Program-made: the position numbers and the translations under genes
DNA from: Pseudomonas fluorescens
GTDB taxonomy: Bacteria; Pseudomonadota; Gammaproteobacteria; Pseudomonadales; Pseudomonadaceae
Reading direction: 5' to 3'
Length of the DNA stretch: 64,000 nucleotides
Assembly (NCBI RefSeq): GCF_005938625.1
Contig: NZ_VCNJ01000044.1
Coordinates: forward strand, 33,275-97,274
Shown: positions 1 to 8,339 of the stretch, piece after piece
How the letters are laid out: each line of letters opens with the position of its first letter
Numbering within the stretch: position 1 is the stretch's first letter
The notes under the pieces: generated by a model
The model's input: only the letters and a program-made list of their open reading frames with translations
Told to the model about the DNA's origin: nothing
The model's database searches: none

Positions 1-632
1 AGATCGCAACTGCGCTGGGCGTAAGCCGTCAGCACGATGCGGATCTGCGGCAAATCACGGGCGAGCACGGCGGCCAGCAGGCGTTCGAACAGTTCGAGGA
101 ACTCGCTCATTGAAGCCTTGCGCTGTTCGAGGGCGAGGAAGTAAGCACGGCTCATCGCCGGTTGCAGGTTCTCGACCGTCTCTTGCAGGTACGGATTGTT
201 GGCAAACGGATAGGCGGCACGCATCACGCTGAAGCTGTCGTCGACGAAGCTGCGGATGTCCTGACGCTCGTAGCTGGCGGTCAAGCGCTGCTGGATCTGC
301 ACGAACGGCGCCATGTCCGACTGCACTTGCCAGCCGTTCGCCACCGAGTTGCCGAGCAGAATGTACAGCTCGCTCATCAGCGTGCACAGGCTCTGCACCT
401 TGTGCGGCGTCAGCTCGGTGACGTGCGCGCCGCGGCGCGGCAGGATCGCGATCAGGTGACGGCGTTCGAGGATCAGCAAGGCTTCGCGGACCGAACCGCG
501 GCTGACATTGAGGGCCAGCGTGACCTTCTGTTCCTGGATGCGCTCTCCCGGCTTCATTTCGCCACGAATGATGCGTTCGGCGAGGTGGTGAGCGATTTGC
601 TCGGCGAGGCTGTCCGGCGCCTTGAACGTCAT
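1..632 (-). CDS. GntR-family transcriptional regulator (partial, 3' end outside window)
   Basis: Read on the minus strand from an ATG at 630-632. The frame stays open to the window edge (210 codons, no stop). It begins MTFKAPDSLAEQIAHHLAER and shows a GntR winged-helix region over about residues 8-75 (RIIRGEMKPGERIQE, then LNVSRGSVREALLILERR). A mostly helical effector domain follows, consistent with the FCD type. It is divergent from xdhABC-guaD across a 268-base gap containing repeated TGAC/GTCA dyads, so control of purine catabolism is the natural inference. From memory, a GntR gene also lies beside xdh/guaD in P. aeruginosa. The ligand cannot be told from sequence. Confidence 0.85.
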   Translation of the reverse strand, partial: MTFKAPDSLAEQIAHHLAERIIRGEMKPGERIQEQKVTLALNVSRGSVREALLILERRHLIAILPRRGAHVTELTPHKVQSLCTLMSELYILLGNSVANGWQVQSDMAPFVQIQQRLTASYERQDIRSFVDDSFSVMRAAYPFANNPYLQETVENLQPAMSRAYFLALEQRKASMSEFLELFERLLAAVLARDLPQIRIVLTAYAQRSCD

Positions 633-720
633 GGTTGTCCTTCAAACTCTATCGATCTGCACAAGCGGCGCAGTGTAGCGCAAATGCACGGTCATGGCGG
701 AGTGCCCACTCAGCGGTTTT

Positions 721-736
721 TGGCACGATTCCCGCA
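721..736 (+). promoter_or_regulatory. Candidate sigma-54 promoter for xdhABC-guaD
   Basis: The sequence TGGCACGATTCCCGCA has a perfect -24 block (TGGCACG) and a GC -12 element exactly 10 bases after the GG. The -12 block (CCGCA) is weaker than the TTGCA consensus. Initiation would fall near 747, about 150 bases before xdhA. Sigma-54/NtrC control of purine use as a nitrogen source is known in bacteria; here it is inferred. Confidence 0.55.
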
Positions 737-747
737 AAAAAGCAGGG

Positions 748-842
748 TGACCAATGAAGGTCAATACTGAATAGACACGTTGTTGATCGACGAAATGCAT
801 TTTCCTGACCTTTAAGTCAGAAAACCATTGACCGAAAAGTCA
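748..842. promoter_or_regulatory. Three TGAC...GTCA dyads between the GntR gene and xdhA (candidate operators)
   Basis: Dyad 1 (748-763) is TGACC-N6-GGTCA. Dyad 2 (806-819) and dyad 3 (829-842) are TGAC-N6-GTCA and lie 23 bases apart, about two helical turns. All three are between the predicted sigma-54 start and the xdhA start. They are good candidates for binding by the divergent GntR regulator, but no protein was assigned from sequence alone. Confidence 0.45.
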
Positions 843-900
843 GACCTGCTAAATTCGGCTCAAGTCGGTTAACAACAATAATGAGTCTGCGAGGCCTTCC

Positions 901-2355
901 GTGATCCAGTTTTTACTTAACCAGGAACTCCGTAGCGAGCACGCCCTGGACCCGAATCTGACCGTGCTCAATTACCTGCGTGAACACGTTGGTAAATCCG
1001 GCACTAAAGAAGGTTGCGCCAGCGGTGACTGCGGCGCCTGCACCGTGGTGGTCGGCGAGTTGCAAACGGATGACGAGGGTCGCGAACACATTCGCTATCG
1101 CAGCCTCAATTCGTGCCTGACCTTTGTGTCGTCGCTGCACGGCAAACAACTGATCAGCGTCGAAGACCTCAAGCACAAAGGCGAACTGCACAGCGTGCAG
1201 AAAGCCATGGTCGAGTGCCACGGTTCGCAATGCGGTTTCTGCACCCCCGGCTTCGTCATGTCGCTGTTCGCCCTGCAAAAGAACAGCGATGCACCGGATC
1301 ACGCCAAGGCTCACGAAGCGCTGGCCGGCAACCTCTGCCGCTGCACTGGCTACCGGCCGATTCTGGCCGCTGCCGAGCAATCCTGCTGCGGCAAGCAACC
1401 GGATCAATTCGATGCCCGCGAAGCGGACACCATCGCCCGCCTCAAAGCCATCGCACCGACCGATATCGGCGAACTCAACAGCGGCGACAAGCGCTGCCTG
1501 GTGCCGCTGACCGTCGCCGATCTGGCTGACCTCTACGATGCTTATCCACAAGCGCGCCTGCTCGCCGGCGGCACCGATCTGGCACTGGAAGTCACCCAGT
1601 TTCACCGCACCCTGCCGGTGATGATCTACGTCGGCAACGTCGCAGAAATGAAGCGCATCGAAACCTTCGAAGACCGCATCGAAATCGGCGCCGCCACTGC
1701 CCTCTCCGACTGCTACGAAGCGCTGAACGCCGAGTACCCGGACTTCGGCGAACTGCTGCACCGCTTCGCCTCGCTGCAAATCCGCAATCAGGGCACCCTC
1801 GGCGGCAACATCGGCAACGCCTCGCCCATCGGTGACTCGCCACCGCTGCTGATCGCCCTCGGCGCGCAGGTGGTGCTGTGCAAAGGTGAAACCCGCCGCA
1901 CCCTGAACCTTGACGATTACTTCATCGACTACAAAGTCACGGCCCGTCAGGAAAGTGAATTCATCGAGAAGATCATCGTGCCGCGCGCCAGCGCCGAGCA
2001 GTTGTTCCGCGCCTACAAAGTCTCCAAGCGTCTGGACGATGACATCTCCGCCGTCTGCGCCGCGTTCAACCTGCGCGTCGAAAATGGCGTGATCACCGAC
2101 GCGCGCATGGCCTTCGGCGGTATGGCAGCCATTCCGAAACGCGCTGCCCATTGTGAAGCTGCGCTGATCGGCGCGCCGTTCAACAATTCCGCGGTCGAAC
2201 GTGCCTGCGCCGCACTGGCGGAGGATTTCACCCCGCTCTCGGACTTCCGCGCCAGCAAGGAATATCGCCTGCTCAGCGCGCAGAACCTGCTGCGTAAATA
2301 CTTCATCGAACTGCAAACACCGCACATCGAGACTCGGGTGACCGCTTATGTCTAA
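901..2355 (+). CDS. xdhA: Xanthine dehydrogenase small subunit (2Fe-2S/FAD)
   Basis: 484 residues, GTG start with GAGG at 891-894. XdhA carries electrons from the molybdenum subunit to FAD and NAD+ in hypoxanthine/xanthine oxidation to urate. The plant-type 2Fe-2S cluster ligands are C39, C44, C47 and C72. The second cluster uses C111, C114, C146 and C148 (QCGFC, LCRC). The FAD domain follows from about 200, with LAGGTDL at 221-227 and GTLGGNIGNASP near 300, and the CO-dehydrogenase flavoprotein C-terminal domain ends the chain. Length and order fit bacterial XdhA. It overlaps xdhB by 8 bases, indicating translational coupling. Confidence 0.97.
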   Translation: MIQFLLNQELRSEHALDPNLTVLNYLREHVGKSGTKEGCASGDCGACTVVVGELQTDDEGREHIRYRSLNSCLTFVSSLHGKQLISVEDLKHKGELHSVQKAMVECHGSQCGFCTPGFVMSLFALQKNSDAPDHAKAHEALAGNLCRCTGYRPILAAAEQSCCGKQPDQFDAREADTIARLKAIAPTDIGELNSGDKRCLVPLTVADLADLYDAYPQARLLAGGTDLALEVTQFHRTLPVMIYVGNVAEMKRIETFEDRIEIGAATALSDCYEALNAEYPDFGELLHRFASLQIRNQGTLGGNIGNASPIGDSPPLLIALGAQVVLCKGETRRTLNLDDYFIDYKVTARQESEFIEKIIVPRASAEQLFRAYKVSKRLDDDISAVCAAFNLRVENGVITDARMAFGGMAAIPKRAAHCEAALIGAPFNNSAVERACAALAEDFTPLSDFRASKEYRLLSAQNLLRKYFIELQTPHIETRVTAYV

Positions 2356-4741
2356 CCATCACGGCGTAGAGAAAACTCAAGCTGAACTGGCTGAATTGTT
2401 CGCCAAGGACCTGACTTCCGGTGTCGGCCGCAGCGTCAAGCACGACAGCGCCGCCAAGCACGTGTCCGGTGAAGCGCAGTACATCGATGACCGTCTGGAA
2501 TTCCCCAACCAGTTGCACCTGTACGCACGCATGTCGGACCGCGCCCACGCGAAAATCATCAGCATCGACACCAAGCCGTGCTATGCCTTCGAAGGCGTGC
2601 GCATCGCCATCACCCACGAAGACGTGCCGGGCCTGAAAGACATCGGCCCGCTGATGCCGGGCGACCCGCTGCTGGCCATCGATGACGTGCAATTCGTCGG
2701 TCAACCGGTGCTCGCCGTCGCGGCGAAAGACCTGGAAACCGCGCGCAAAGCGGCGATGGCTGCAATCATCGAATACGAAGACCTCGAACCTGTGCTCGAC
2801 GTGGTTGAAGCCCTGCGCAAACGCCATTTCGTTCTCGACAGCCACACCCATCAGCGCGGTGATTCGGTTTCTGCGCTGGCAACCGCTGAACACCGCATTC
2901 AAGGCACGCTGCACATTGGCGGTCAGGAACACTTCTACCTGGAGACGCAAATCTCCTCGGTGATGCCGACCGAAGATGGCGGCATGATCGTTTACTGCTC
3001 GACGCAGAACCCGACCGAAGTGCAGAAACTGGTCGCCGAAGTGCTCGACGTGTCGATGAACAAAATCGTTGTCGACATGCGCCGCATGGGCGGTGGTTTC
3101 GGTGGCAAGGAAACTCAAGCGGCCAGCCCGGCGTGCCTGTGCGCCGTGGTTGCACACCTCACCGGCCAACCGACGAAGATGCGCCTGCCGCGCGTCGAAG
3201 ACATGCTGATGACCGGCAAGCGTCACCCGTTTTACGTCGAGTACGACGTCGGCTTCGACAGCACCGGGCGCCTGCACGGGATCAACATGGATCTGGCCGG
3301 CAACTGCGGCTGCTCGCCGGACTTGTCCGCCTCGATCGTTGACCGCGCGATGTTCCACTCGGACAACTCGTACTACCTCGGTGATGCGACCATCAACGGT
3401 CACCGCTGCAAGACCAACACCGCGTCGAATACCGCTTACCGTGGTTTCGGTGGCCCGCAAGGCATGGTCGCGATCGAAGAAGTGATGGACGCGATTGCCC
3501 GTCACCTGCAACTCGATCCGCTCGCCGTGCGCAAGGCCAACTACTACGGCAAGACCGAGCGCAACGTCACCCATTACTACCAGACCGTCGAGCACAACAT
3601 GCTCGAGGAAATGACTGCTGAACTGGAAGAAAGCAGCCAGTATCACGAACGCCGCGAAGCAATTCGTCGCTACAACGCCAACAGCCCGATCCTGAAAAAA
3701 GGCCTGGCGCTGACTCCGGTGAAATTCGGTATTTCCTTTACCGCCAGCTTCTTGAACCAGGCCGGTGCGCTGATCCATATCTACACCGACGGCAGCATCC
3801 ACCTGAACCACGGCGGCACAGAAATGGGCCAGGGTCTGAACACCAAAGTCGCGCAGGTCGTGGCCGAAGTGTTCCAGGTCGAAATCGACCGCGTGCAGAT
3901 CACCGCGACCAACACCGACAAGGTGCCGAACACCTCGCCAACGGCGGCGTCCAGCGGTGCGGACTTGAACGGTAAAGCGGCGCAGAACGCGGCAGAGATT
4001 ATCAAGAAACGTCTGGTCGAATTCGCTGCCCGCCACTTTAAAGTCACTGAAGAAGACGTCGAATTCCACAACGGTCACGTTCGGGTTCGCGACCATATTC
4101 TGACTTTCGAAGCGCTGATCCAGCAGGCGTATTTCAATCAGGTGTCGCTGTCGAGCACTGGCTTCTACAAGACGCCGAAGATCTATTACGACCGCAGCCA
4201 GGCGCGTGGCCGTCCGTTCTACTACTTCGCCTTCGGCGCGGCGTGCTGCGAAGTGATCGTCGACACCCTGACCGGCGAATACAAGATGCTGCGCACCGAT
4301 ATTCTTCACGACGTCGGCGCCTCGCTGAACCCGTCCATTGACATCGGTCAGGTCGAGGGTGGTTTCATCCAGGGCATGGGCTGGCTGACCATGGAGGAGC
4401 TGGTCTGGAACAACAAAGGCAAGCTGATGACCAACGGCCCGGCCAGCTACAAGATCCCGGCGGTGGCGGACATGCCGCTGGATCTGCGGGTGAAACTGGT
4501 GGAAAACCGCAAGAACCCGGAAGACACGGTGTTTCATTCCAAAGCTGTCGGTGAGCCGCCGTTCATGCTCGGGATTGCGTCGTGGTGTGCGATCAAGGAT
4601 GCGGTGGCGAGTCTCGGTGACTACAAGCATCAGCCGCAGATCGATGCGCCGGCGACCCCGGAGCGGGTGTTGTGGGGGTGTGAGCAGATGCGTCAGTTGA
4701 AAGCGGTGAAAGCCGTTGAAGCTGAAACCGAGGTTGTTTGA
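2348..4741 (+). CDS. xdhB: Xanthine dehydrogenase large subunit (molybdopterin)
   Basis: 797 residues, ATG inside the end of xdhA. This is the catalytic subunit binding the molybdopterin cofactor and the purine. An a/b hammerhead domain occupies about residues 25-140. Cofactor-binding motifs include GGGFGGKE (248-255), TAYRGFGGPQG and EMGQGLNTK. The conserved active-site glutamate is E736 in VGEPPFMLG. The length is typical of the bacterial two-subunit enzyme. A long palindromic repeat separates it from xdhC without breaking the operon direction. Confidence 0.97.
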   Translation: MSNHHGVEKTQAELAELFAKDLTSGVGRSVKHDSAAKHVSGEAQYIDDRLEFPNQLHLYARMSDRAHAKIISIDTKPCYAFEGVRIAITHEDVPGLKDIGPLMPGDPLLAIDDVQFVGQPVLAVAAKDLETARKAAMAAIIEYEDLEPVLDVVEALRKRHFVLDSHTHQRGDSVSALATAEHRIQGTLHIGGQEHFYLETQISSVMPTEDGGMIVYCSTQNPTEVQKLVAEVLDVSMNKIVVDMRRMGGGFGGKETQAASPACLCAVVAHLTGQPTKMRLPRVEDMLMTGKRHPFYVEYDVGFDSTGRLHGINMDLAGNCGCSPDLSASIVDRAMFHSDNSYYLGDATINGHRCKTNTASNTAYRGFGGPQGMVAIEEVMDAIARHLQLDPLAVRKANYYGKTERNVTHYYQTVEHNMLEEMTAELEESSQYHERREAIRRYNANSPILKKGLALTPVKFGISFTASFLNQAGALIHIYTDGSIHLNHGGTEMGQGLNTKVAQVVAEVFQVEIDRVQITATNTDKVPNTSPTAASSGADLNGKAAQNAAEIIKKRLVEFAARHFKVTEEDVEFHNGHVRVRDHILTFEALIQQAYFNQVSLSSTGFYKTPKIYYDRSQARGRPFYYFAFGAACCEVIVDTLTGEYKMLRTDILHDVGASLNPSIDIGQVEGGFIQGMGWLTMEELVWNNKGKLMTNGPASYKIPAVADMPLDLRVKLVENRKNPEDTVFHSKAVGEPPFMLGIASWCAIKDAVASLGDYKHQPQIDAPATPERVLWGCEQMRQLKAVKAVEAETEVV

Positions 4742-4856
4742 TGATCGTTCCCACGCTCTGCGTGGGAATGCAGCCCGCGACGCTCTGCGTCGCATCCTGA
4801 ACAGCGGACGCGGAGCGTCCAGTGATGCATTCCCACGCAGAGCGTGGGAACGATCT
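4742..4856. repeat. Long palindromic intergenic repeat, family D copy 1
   Basis: It starts with TGATCGTTCCCACGCTCTGC and ends with the reverse complement of that block. Inside are two further small palindromes, GACGCTCTGCGTC and GGACGCGGAGCGTCC. It begins immediately after the xdhB stop codon. Copies 2 and 3 are at 7057-7162 and 56117-56223. Confidence 0.9.
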
Positions 4857-4867
4857 GAGAGGTGTGT

Positions 4868-5725
4868 ATGTACAACTGGATCGACGCCCTCGCCGACCTG
4901 CAGAACCAGGGCGAACCCTGCGTTCTGGTGACGATCATCGAAGAACTCGGCTCGACGCCACGCAACGCCGGTTCGAAAATGGTCATCAGCGCTAACCAGA
5001 GTTTCGACACCATCGGTGGCGGGCACCTGGAATACAAAGCCATGCAGATCGCCCGCGAGATGCTCGCCAGCGGTAAGCAGGACACCCATCTGGAGCGCTT
5101 CAGCCTCGGCGCCAGCCTGGGCCAGTGCTGCGGCGGCGCCACCGTGTTGCTGTTCGAACCGATGGGCCAGGTGCAGGCGCAGATCGCTGTGTTCGGTGCC
5201 GGCCATGTTGGCCGCGCCTTGGTGCCGCTGCTCGCCAGCCTGCCCTGCCGGGTACGCTGGATCGATTCGCGCGAGGCCGAATTCCCCGAACACATCCCCC
5301 ACGGCGTGCGTAAAATCGTCGCCGAAGAGCCTGTGGATGAAATCGATGAGCTGCCCGTCGGCAGTTATTGCATCGTCATGACCCACAACCATCAGCTCGA
5401 CCTTGAACTCACTGCCGCGATTCTCAAGCGCAACGACTTCGCCTACTTCGGCCTGATCGGTTCGAAGACCAAACGCGCGAAGTTCGAACACCGTTTGCGT
5501 GATCGCGGTTTCGACAGCAGCGTCGTGCAACGCATGCGCTGCCCGATGGGCATCGGCGAAGTCAAAGGCAAACTGCCTGTGGAAATCGCCATCTCCATCG
5601 CCGGCGAAATCATCGCCACCTATAACGCTAACTTCGGCCAGCAGACTGCCAGCGCCGAACCGATTGCCAAACTGCTGCCGGTTTCGCGGCGCAGTCAGGC
5701 GACCAAACTCAAAGCCTCAAACTGA
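4868..5725 (+). CDS. xdhC: Xanthine dehydrogenase accessory protein XdhC
   Basis: 285 residues from the ATG at 4868, chosen over a GTG at 4862 because GAGAGG at 4857-4862 is then correctly spaced. XdhC family proteins bind the molybdenum cofactor, promote its sulfuration and deliver it to XdhB. The N-terminal XdhC/CoxI part shows GSTPRNAGSKMVI and a CC pair (GQCCGG). A Rossmann-like C-terminal part shows VFGAGHVGRAL (from about residue 108) and FGLIGSKTKRAKF. Fourteen bases separate it from guaD. Confidence 0.95.
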   Translation: MYNWIDALADLQNQGEPCVLVTIIEELGSTPRNAGSKMVISANQSFDTIGGGHLEYKAMQIAREMLASGKQDTHLERFSLGASLGQCCGGATVLLFEPMGQVQAQIAVFGAGHVGRALVPLLASLPCRVRWIDSREAEFPEHIPHGVRKIVAEEPVDEIDELPVGSYCIVMTHNHQLDLELTAAILKRNDFAYFGLIGSKTKRAKFEHRLRDRGFDSSVVQRMRCPMGIGEVKGKLPVEIAISIAGEIIATYNANFGQQTASAEPIAKLLPVSRRSQATKLKASN

Positions 5726-5738
5726 TTAGAGAACCCTC

Positions 5739-7043
5739 ATGCCTCTGACTCGCAAAGCCTACCGCGCTGCCATCCTGCACAGCATTGCCGACCCCGCCGA
5801 AGTCGGGATCGAAGCCTCCTACGAATATTTCGAGGATGGCCTGCTGGTGGTCGATGGCGGCAAGATCAGCGCCCTTGGCCACGCCAGTGATTTGCTGCCG
5901 ACCCTGCCGGCGGACATCGAAATCGAGCATTACCAAGACGCGCTGATTACTCCGGGCTTCATCGACACCCACATTCACTTGCCGCAAACCGGCATGGTCG
6001 GCGCCTACGGCGAGCAACTGCTCGACTGGCTGAACACCTACACCTTTCCGTGCGAAAGCCAGTTCGGCGACAAGGCCCACGCCGATGACGTCGCCGACAT
6101 TTTCATCAAGGAACTGCTGCGCAACGGCACCACCACCGCGCTGGTGTTCGGCAGCGTCCACCCGCAGTCGGTGAACTCGTTTTTCGAAAAGGCCGAGAAG
6201 CTCGACCTGCGCATGATCGCCGGCAAGGTGATGATGGACCGCAACGCCCCGGACTACCTGACCGACACCGCTGAATCGAGCTACGTCGAGAGCAAGGCGC
6301 TGATCGAGCGCTGGCATGGCAAGGGTCGTCTGCACTACGCGGTCACTCCGCGTTTCGCGCCGACCAGCACCCCGGAACAGCTGACCCTCGCCGGCCAACT
6401 GCTGACCGAGTATCCGGATCTGTACATGCAGACCCACATCAGCGAGAACCTCAAGGAAATCGAGTGGGTCAAGGAGCTGTTCCCGGAGCGCAAGGGTTAC
6501 CTCGACGTTTACGACCACTACCAATTGCTCGGCGAGCGTTCGGTGTTCGCTCACGGCGTGCACCTGTGCGACGAAGAATGCGCGCGTCTGGCAGAAACCG
6601 GCTCGGCGATCTCGTTCTGCCCGACTTCGAACTTCTTCTTGGGCAGCGGCTTGTTCAACTTGCCGATGGCCGAGAAGCACAAACTCAATGTCGGTTTGGG
6701 TACTGACGTCGGCGGCGGTACCAGTTTCTCGCTGCTGCAGACGCTGAACGAAGCGTACAAAGTGATGCAACTGCAAGGTGCACGCCTGAGCCCGTTCAAG
6801 TCGCTGTATCTGGCGACCCTGGGCGGCGCGCGGGCGCTGCGTCTGGAAGACAAGATCGGCAACCTGCAACCGGGTTCCGACGCTGACTTCCTGGTGCTGG
6901 ATTACAACGCCACGCCGCTGCTGAGCTATCGCTTGAAGCAGGCCAACAACATTGCCGAGACGTTGTTTGTGTTGATGACGCTGGGCGATGACCGCACGGT
7001 GCAGCAGACGTATGCGGCGGGTGCGCTGGTGCATCAGCGCTAA
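5739..7043 (+). CDS. guaD: Guanine deaminase
   Basis: 434 residues. It deaminates guanine to xanthine, supplying the substrate of XdhAB. It is an amidohydrolase-fold metal enzyme: the HxH metal pair is H78/H80 in DTHIHLPQ, further ligand histidines lie in MQTHISEN and FAHGVHL, and the late aspartate is in GLGTDVGGGTSFS. The PQTGMVGAYGEQLLDWLNTY segment is typical of GuaD. It is the last gene of the xdh operon and is followed by a palindromic repeat and a terminator. Confidence 0.96.
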   Translation: MPLTRKAYRAAILHSIADPAEVGIEASYEYFEDGLLVVDGGKISALGHASDLLPTLPADIEIEHYQDALITPGFIDTHIHLPQTGMVGAYGEQLLDWLNTYTFPCESQFGDKAHADDVADIFIKELLRNGTTTALVFGSVHPQSVNSFFEKAEKLDLRMIAGKVMMDRNAPDYLTDTAESSYVESKALIERWHGKGRLHYAVTPRFAPTSTPEQLTLAGQLLTEYPDLYMQTHISENLKEIEWVKELFPERKGYLDVYDHYQLLGERSVFAHGVHLCDEECARLAETGSAISFCPTSNFFLGSGLFNLPMAEKHKLNVGLGTDVGGGTSFSLLQTLNEAYKVMQLQGARLSPFKSLYLATLGGARALRLEDKIGNLQPGSDADFLVLDYNATPLLSYRLKQANNIAETLFVLMTLGDDRTVQQTYAAGALVHQR

Positions 7044-7056
7044 TTTCCCCCGGGCC

Positions 7057-7162
7057 ATGATCGTTCCCACGCTCTGCGTGGGAATGCAGCCCGTGACGCT
7101 CCGCGTCACTGGACGCGGAGCGTCCCCAGAGGCGTTCCCACGCAGAGCGTGGGAACGATCAG
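7057..7162. repeat. Long palindromic intergenic repeat, family D copy 2
   Basis: Same outer arms as the copy after xdhB (GATCGTTCCCACGC... and its complement) with an inner GGACGCGGAGCGTCC palindrome. It lies between guaD and its terminator. Confidence 0.9.
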
Positions 7163-7170
7163 ACAGGCAC

Positions 7171-7210
7171 AAAAAATCCCCCGCAACTTTTCAGCTGCGG
7201 GGGATTTTTC
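7171..7210. terminator. Bidirectional intrinsic terminator between guaD and the convergent GntR gene
   Basis: A 14-bp stem (7172-7185 with 7196-7209) contains CCCCCGCA/TGCGGGGG and is flanked by A-run and T-run. It can stop guaD transcription on plus and the GntR gene on minus. Confidence 0.9.
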
Positions 7211-7220
7211 TATTGGTCAG

Positions 7221-7985
7221 TTAGAGCTTGGCCGCTGGACGCCCAGGCTTCTTGGTCTGCAACAAATGCGAGAACACCGCATGCAGATCATCCGACGCGC
7301 CTTCCTCGTCGAGGTTGAGCTTGCTGTCGATGTGATCCATGTGATGCATCATCAAATTCACCGCCAACTCACCGTCGCGTTTCTCGATCGCGTCGATCAA
7401 CTGGGTGTGTTCGTCGTACGAGCAGTGCGAACGGTTGCCGCTTTCATACTGAGCGATGATCAGCGATGTCTGCGAAACGAGGCTGCGCTGGAAGCTGATC
7501 AACGGTGCGTTCATCGCCGCTTCCGCCAGTTTCAGGTGGAACTCGCCCGACAGACGAATACCGGCGCCGCGATCGCCACGGGAGAAGCTGTCGCGCTCGT
7601 CGTTGACCATCTGCCGCAGCTCAGCGATCTGCTCGGCAGTGGCGTGTTGCACCGCCAACTCAGTGATCGCGCGCTCGACCAGACGGCGAGCGAGAAACAC
7701 CTGACGCGCTTCTTCTACACTCGGGCTGGCGACCACGGCGCCACGGTTCGGCCGCAACAGCACGACGCCTTCATGGGCCAGACGCGAGAGGGCGCGGCGA
7801 ATGATGGTGCGGCTGACCCCGAAGATTTCCCCCAGCGCTTCTTCGCTCAATTTTGTGCCGGGCGCCAGACGCTGTTCGAGGATGGCCTCGAAGATATGCG
7901 CGTAGACAATATCGTCCTGGGTTCCGCTGCGGCCGGCTTTGCCTGCTCGCGGTTGTTTCTTGAGGGGTTGCAACTGTTCGTTCAT
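7221..7985 (-). CDS. GntR-family transcriptional regulator (FCD type)
   Basis: 254 residues from the ATG at 7983-7985 (MNEQLQPLKKQPRAGK). The winged helix covers about residues 25-95 (LAPGTKLSEEALGEIFGVSR, then RRALSRLAHEGVVLLRPNRG). The FCD-like effector domain contains the histidines of GEFHLKLAE and LMMHHMDHI. It is convergent with guaD and divergent from the BenE-type transporter gene. A TTGT-N2-ACAA operator lies about 95 bases upstream. Control of the transporter or of itself is inferred; the ligand is unknown. Confidence 0.88.
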   Translation of the reverse strand: MNEQLQPLKKQPRAGKAGRSGTQDDIVYAHIFEAILEQRLAPGTKLSEEALGEIFGVSRTIIRRALSRLAHEGVVLLRPNRGAVVASPSVEEARQVFLARRLVERAITELAVQHATAEQIAELRQMVNDERDSFSRGDRGAGIRLSGEFHLKLAEAAMNAPLISFQRSLVSQTSLIIAQYESGNRSHCSYDEHTQLIDAIEKRDGELAVNLMMHHMDHIDSKLNLDEEGASDDLHAVFSHLLQTKKPGRPAAKL

Positions 7986-8077
7986 GGGCACTCGAGTCGG
8001 GAGAACTGCGGCGAATAGACCGTGACTGTAATACGGCACAGTAGGTCGCTGGCAAGTATCGCGTAAAAAACAGCGCG

Positions 8078-8089
8078 ATTGTACACAAT
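8078..8089. promoter_or_regulatory. Candidate FadR/GntR operator ATTGTACACAAT
   Basis: ATTGT and ACAAT arms are separated by two bases, the common half-site geometry of FCD-type GntR proteins. It sits between the GntR gene (7221-7985) and the transporter gene starting at 8340. The rest of this 354-base gap holds only the repeat at 8204-8290. Confidence 0.5.
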
Positions 8090-8203
8090 GGAAGGTGGCA
8101 ACACGACTGTACGGCTGTTTGTGACTTCGGCTGTATTGCAACGATCCGTTACGATTGAGTTTAGGCTTGATCACAGAATCCGCCGCCAGAACACCACCTC
8201 CCC

Positions 8204-8290
8204 TGTAGGAGCTGCCGAAGGCTGCGATCTTTTGACTTTGATTTTGAGAAGCAAGATCAACAGATCGCGGCCTTCGGCAGCTCATACAAG
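8204..8290. repeat. REP-like inverted repeat, family B copy 1
   Basis: TGTAGGAGCTGCCGAAGGCT...GATCTTTTGA on the left is matched by a slightly degraded complement on the right (CAGATCGCGGCCTTCGGCAGCTCATACA). It ends 49 bases before the transporter start codon. Confidence 0.9.
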
Positions 8291-8339
8291 GGTTTGCGTC
8301 ATGGCGGACATCTTCATTGGTATAAGGAACACCGTTGTC

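Noticed and set aside
2303..5530. 1075-codon open frame on the minus strand opposite xdhB and xdhC
   Set aside because: It spans two well-supported genes and the repeat between them, has no recognisable domain, and is a by-product of G+C-rich third codon positions.
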